Below, piece by piece: positions 63,701-64,000 of a DNA stretch of 64,000 bases. Within the stretch, counting starts at the first letter, position 1. Every line of letters starts with the position of its first letter. The notes below the pieces were generated by a model, which was not told where the DNA came from, made no database searches, and worked only from the letters and a program-made list of their open reading frames with translations. Made by a program: the position numbers and the translations under genes. This stretch comes from Idiomarina baltica OS145 (lineage in GTDB: Bacteria; Pseudomonadota; Gammaproteobacteria; Enterobacterales; Alteromonadaceae), in assembly GCF_000152885.1 (NCBI RefSeq), contig NZ_AAMX01000001.1:186001-250000 (forward strand), in the 5' to 3' direction.

Positions 63701-64000
63701 ATTTCTCATATTTGGCAGCGCACTGCAACTATGAGAATGGTTGTCACTGCTTCCGAGTTGTTGTCTCGGTCTTCCGTAACCTAGTTTTCTAGTTGTTGTT
63801 ATTATTGAAAGGAGCAACCAATACTACGTTTTACTCCCTGGATTTCTATTCAATTATTATTGTTTTTGCGAAACGAAATCCAGAATCGATTTATTGTTAT
63901 TTTTGTGTATCGATTTTTATCGCTGTTTTAAAACAGTCTTCTTATTATTTTTGTCTGGGAAGACAGTATCTCCCTCGGACGCTTTACAGACTACGTATTT
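63701..64000. other. Gene-free end of window
   Basis: No open frame of note. It is AT-rich with repeated TTATTATT-type words; a GAAAGGAGCAACC (63808) resembles a ribosome site with no good frame after it. Given the terminator on its left, this may be the 3' UTR or a non-coding transcript of a gene beyond the window. Confidence 0.35.

Overview
The window reads as a gammaproteobacterial chromosome of the Idiomarina/Alteromonadales type. This is inferred from the housekeeping block on the right (secreted M17 peptidase, S9 peptidase, purE/purK, cspA, Aer-like chemoreceptor, cysE, yihI) and its protein flavour; no species can be fixed from sequence reading alone. The left two thirds is accessory DNA.

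Layout. (1) 0.2-5.2 kb: a leftward operon of four tightly packed genes: a PLD-nuclease/SF2-helicase fusion, a 72-residue helical protein, an SMC/DndD-like ABC ATPase and a 145-residue orphan. It looks like a DNA-targeting defence system and matches no named system I can assign with confidence. (2) 5.4-5.7 kb and 45.0-45.3 kb: broken and intact tRNA-Arg sequences. The 5' half of one tRNA-Arg(CCG) lies at 45.22-45.27 kb and its 3' end at 5.65-5.68 kb, sharing a 16-bp anticodon-arm block. They bracket a composite island of about 39.5 kb that has an intact tRNA-Arg near its right end. (3) 6.1-12.0 kb: small genes, then a three-gene recombinase module (ParB-like/HTH protein plus two tyrosine recombinases), reminiscent of gamma-mobile-trio islands. 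(4) 12.1-15.7 kb: a cluster of integron cassettes without an integron integrase, with leftward ORFs separated by attC-like sites. (5) 15.9-31.9 kb: two partial copies of one convergent gene pair, each broken in a different gene, enclosing an RND efflux operon with its TetR regulator, an AraC regulator, a three-gene oxidoreductase operon with a second TetR of the same subfamily, an SDR/LysR divergent pair and an SDR-like protein. (6) 31.4-35.2 kb: integrase, excisionase, XRE repressor, KfrA-like and HD-domain genes, i.e. the core of a second integrative element. (7) 35.8-37.7 kb: a complete IS21-family element with a 4-bp target duplication. (8) 38.0-42.3 kb: an Abi-like gene followed by a SIR2-HerA defence pair. 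(9) 42.4-44.9 kb: a complete IS66-family element with a perfect 8-bp target duplication.

Right block (45.5-64 kb): M17 peptidase; class C beta-lactamase-like lipoprotein; Fur-box-preceded TonB siderophore receptor with a PepSY reductase-like protein; alanine racemase; S9 peptidase, prephenate dehydratase and carboxylesterase in a row; purEK; isochorismatase-like hydrolase; cspA with a long leader; Aer-type chemoreceptor; yihI-DUF2489-cysE; and a methyltransferase behind a strong hairpin.

The genes of highest interest are the left defence operon, the integron cassette cluster with its repeat protein, the split tRNA ends, and the Abi-SIR2-HerA cluster. All functions are read from motifs; no database search was run.
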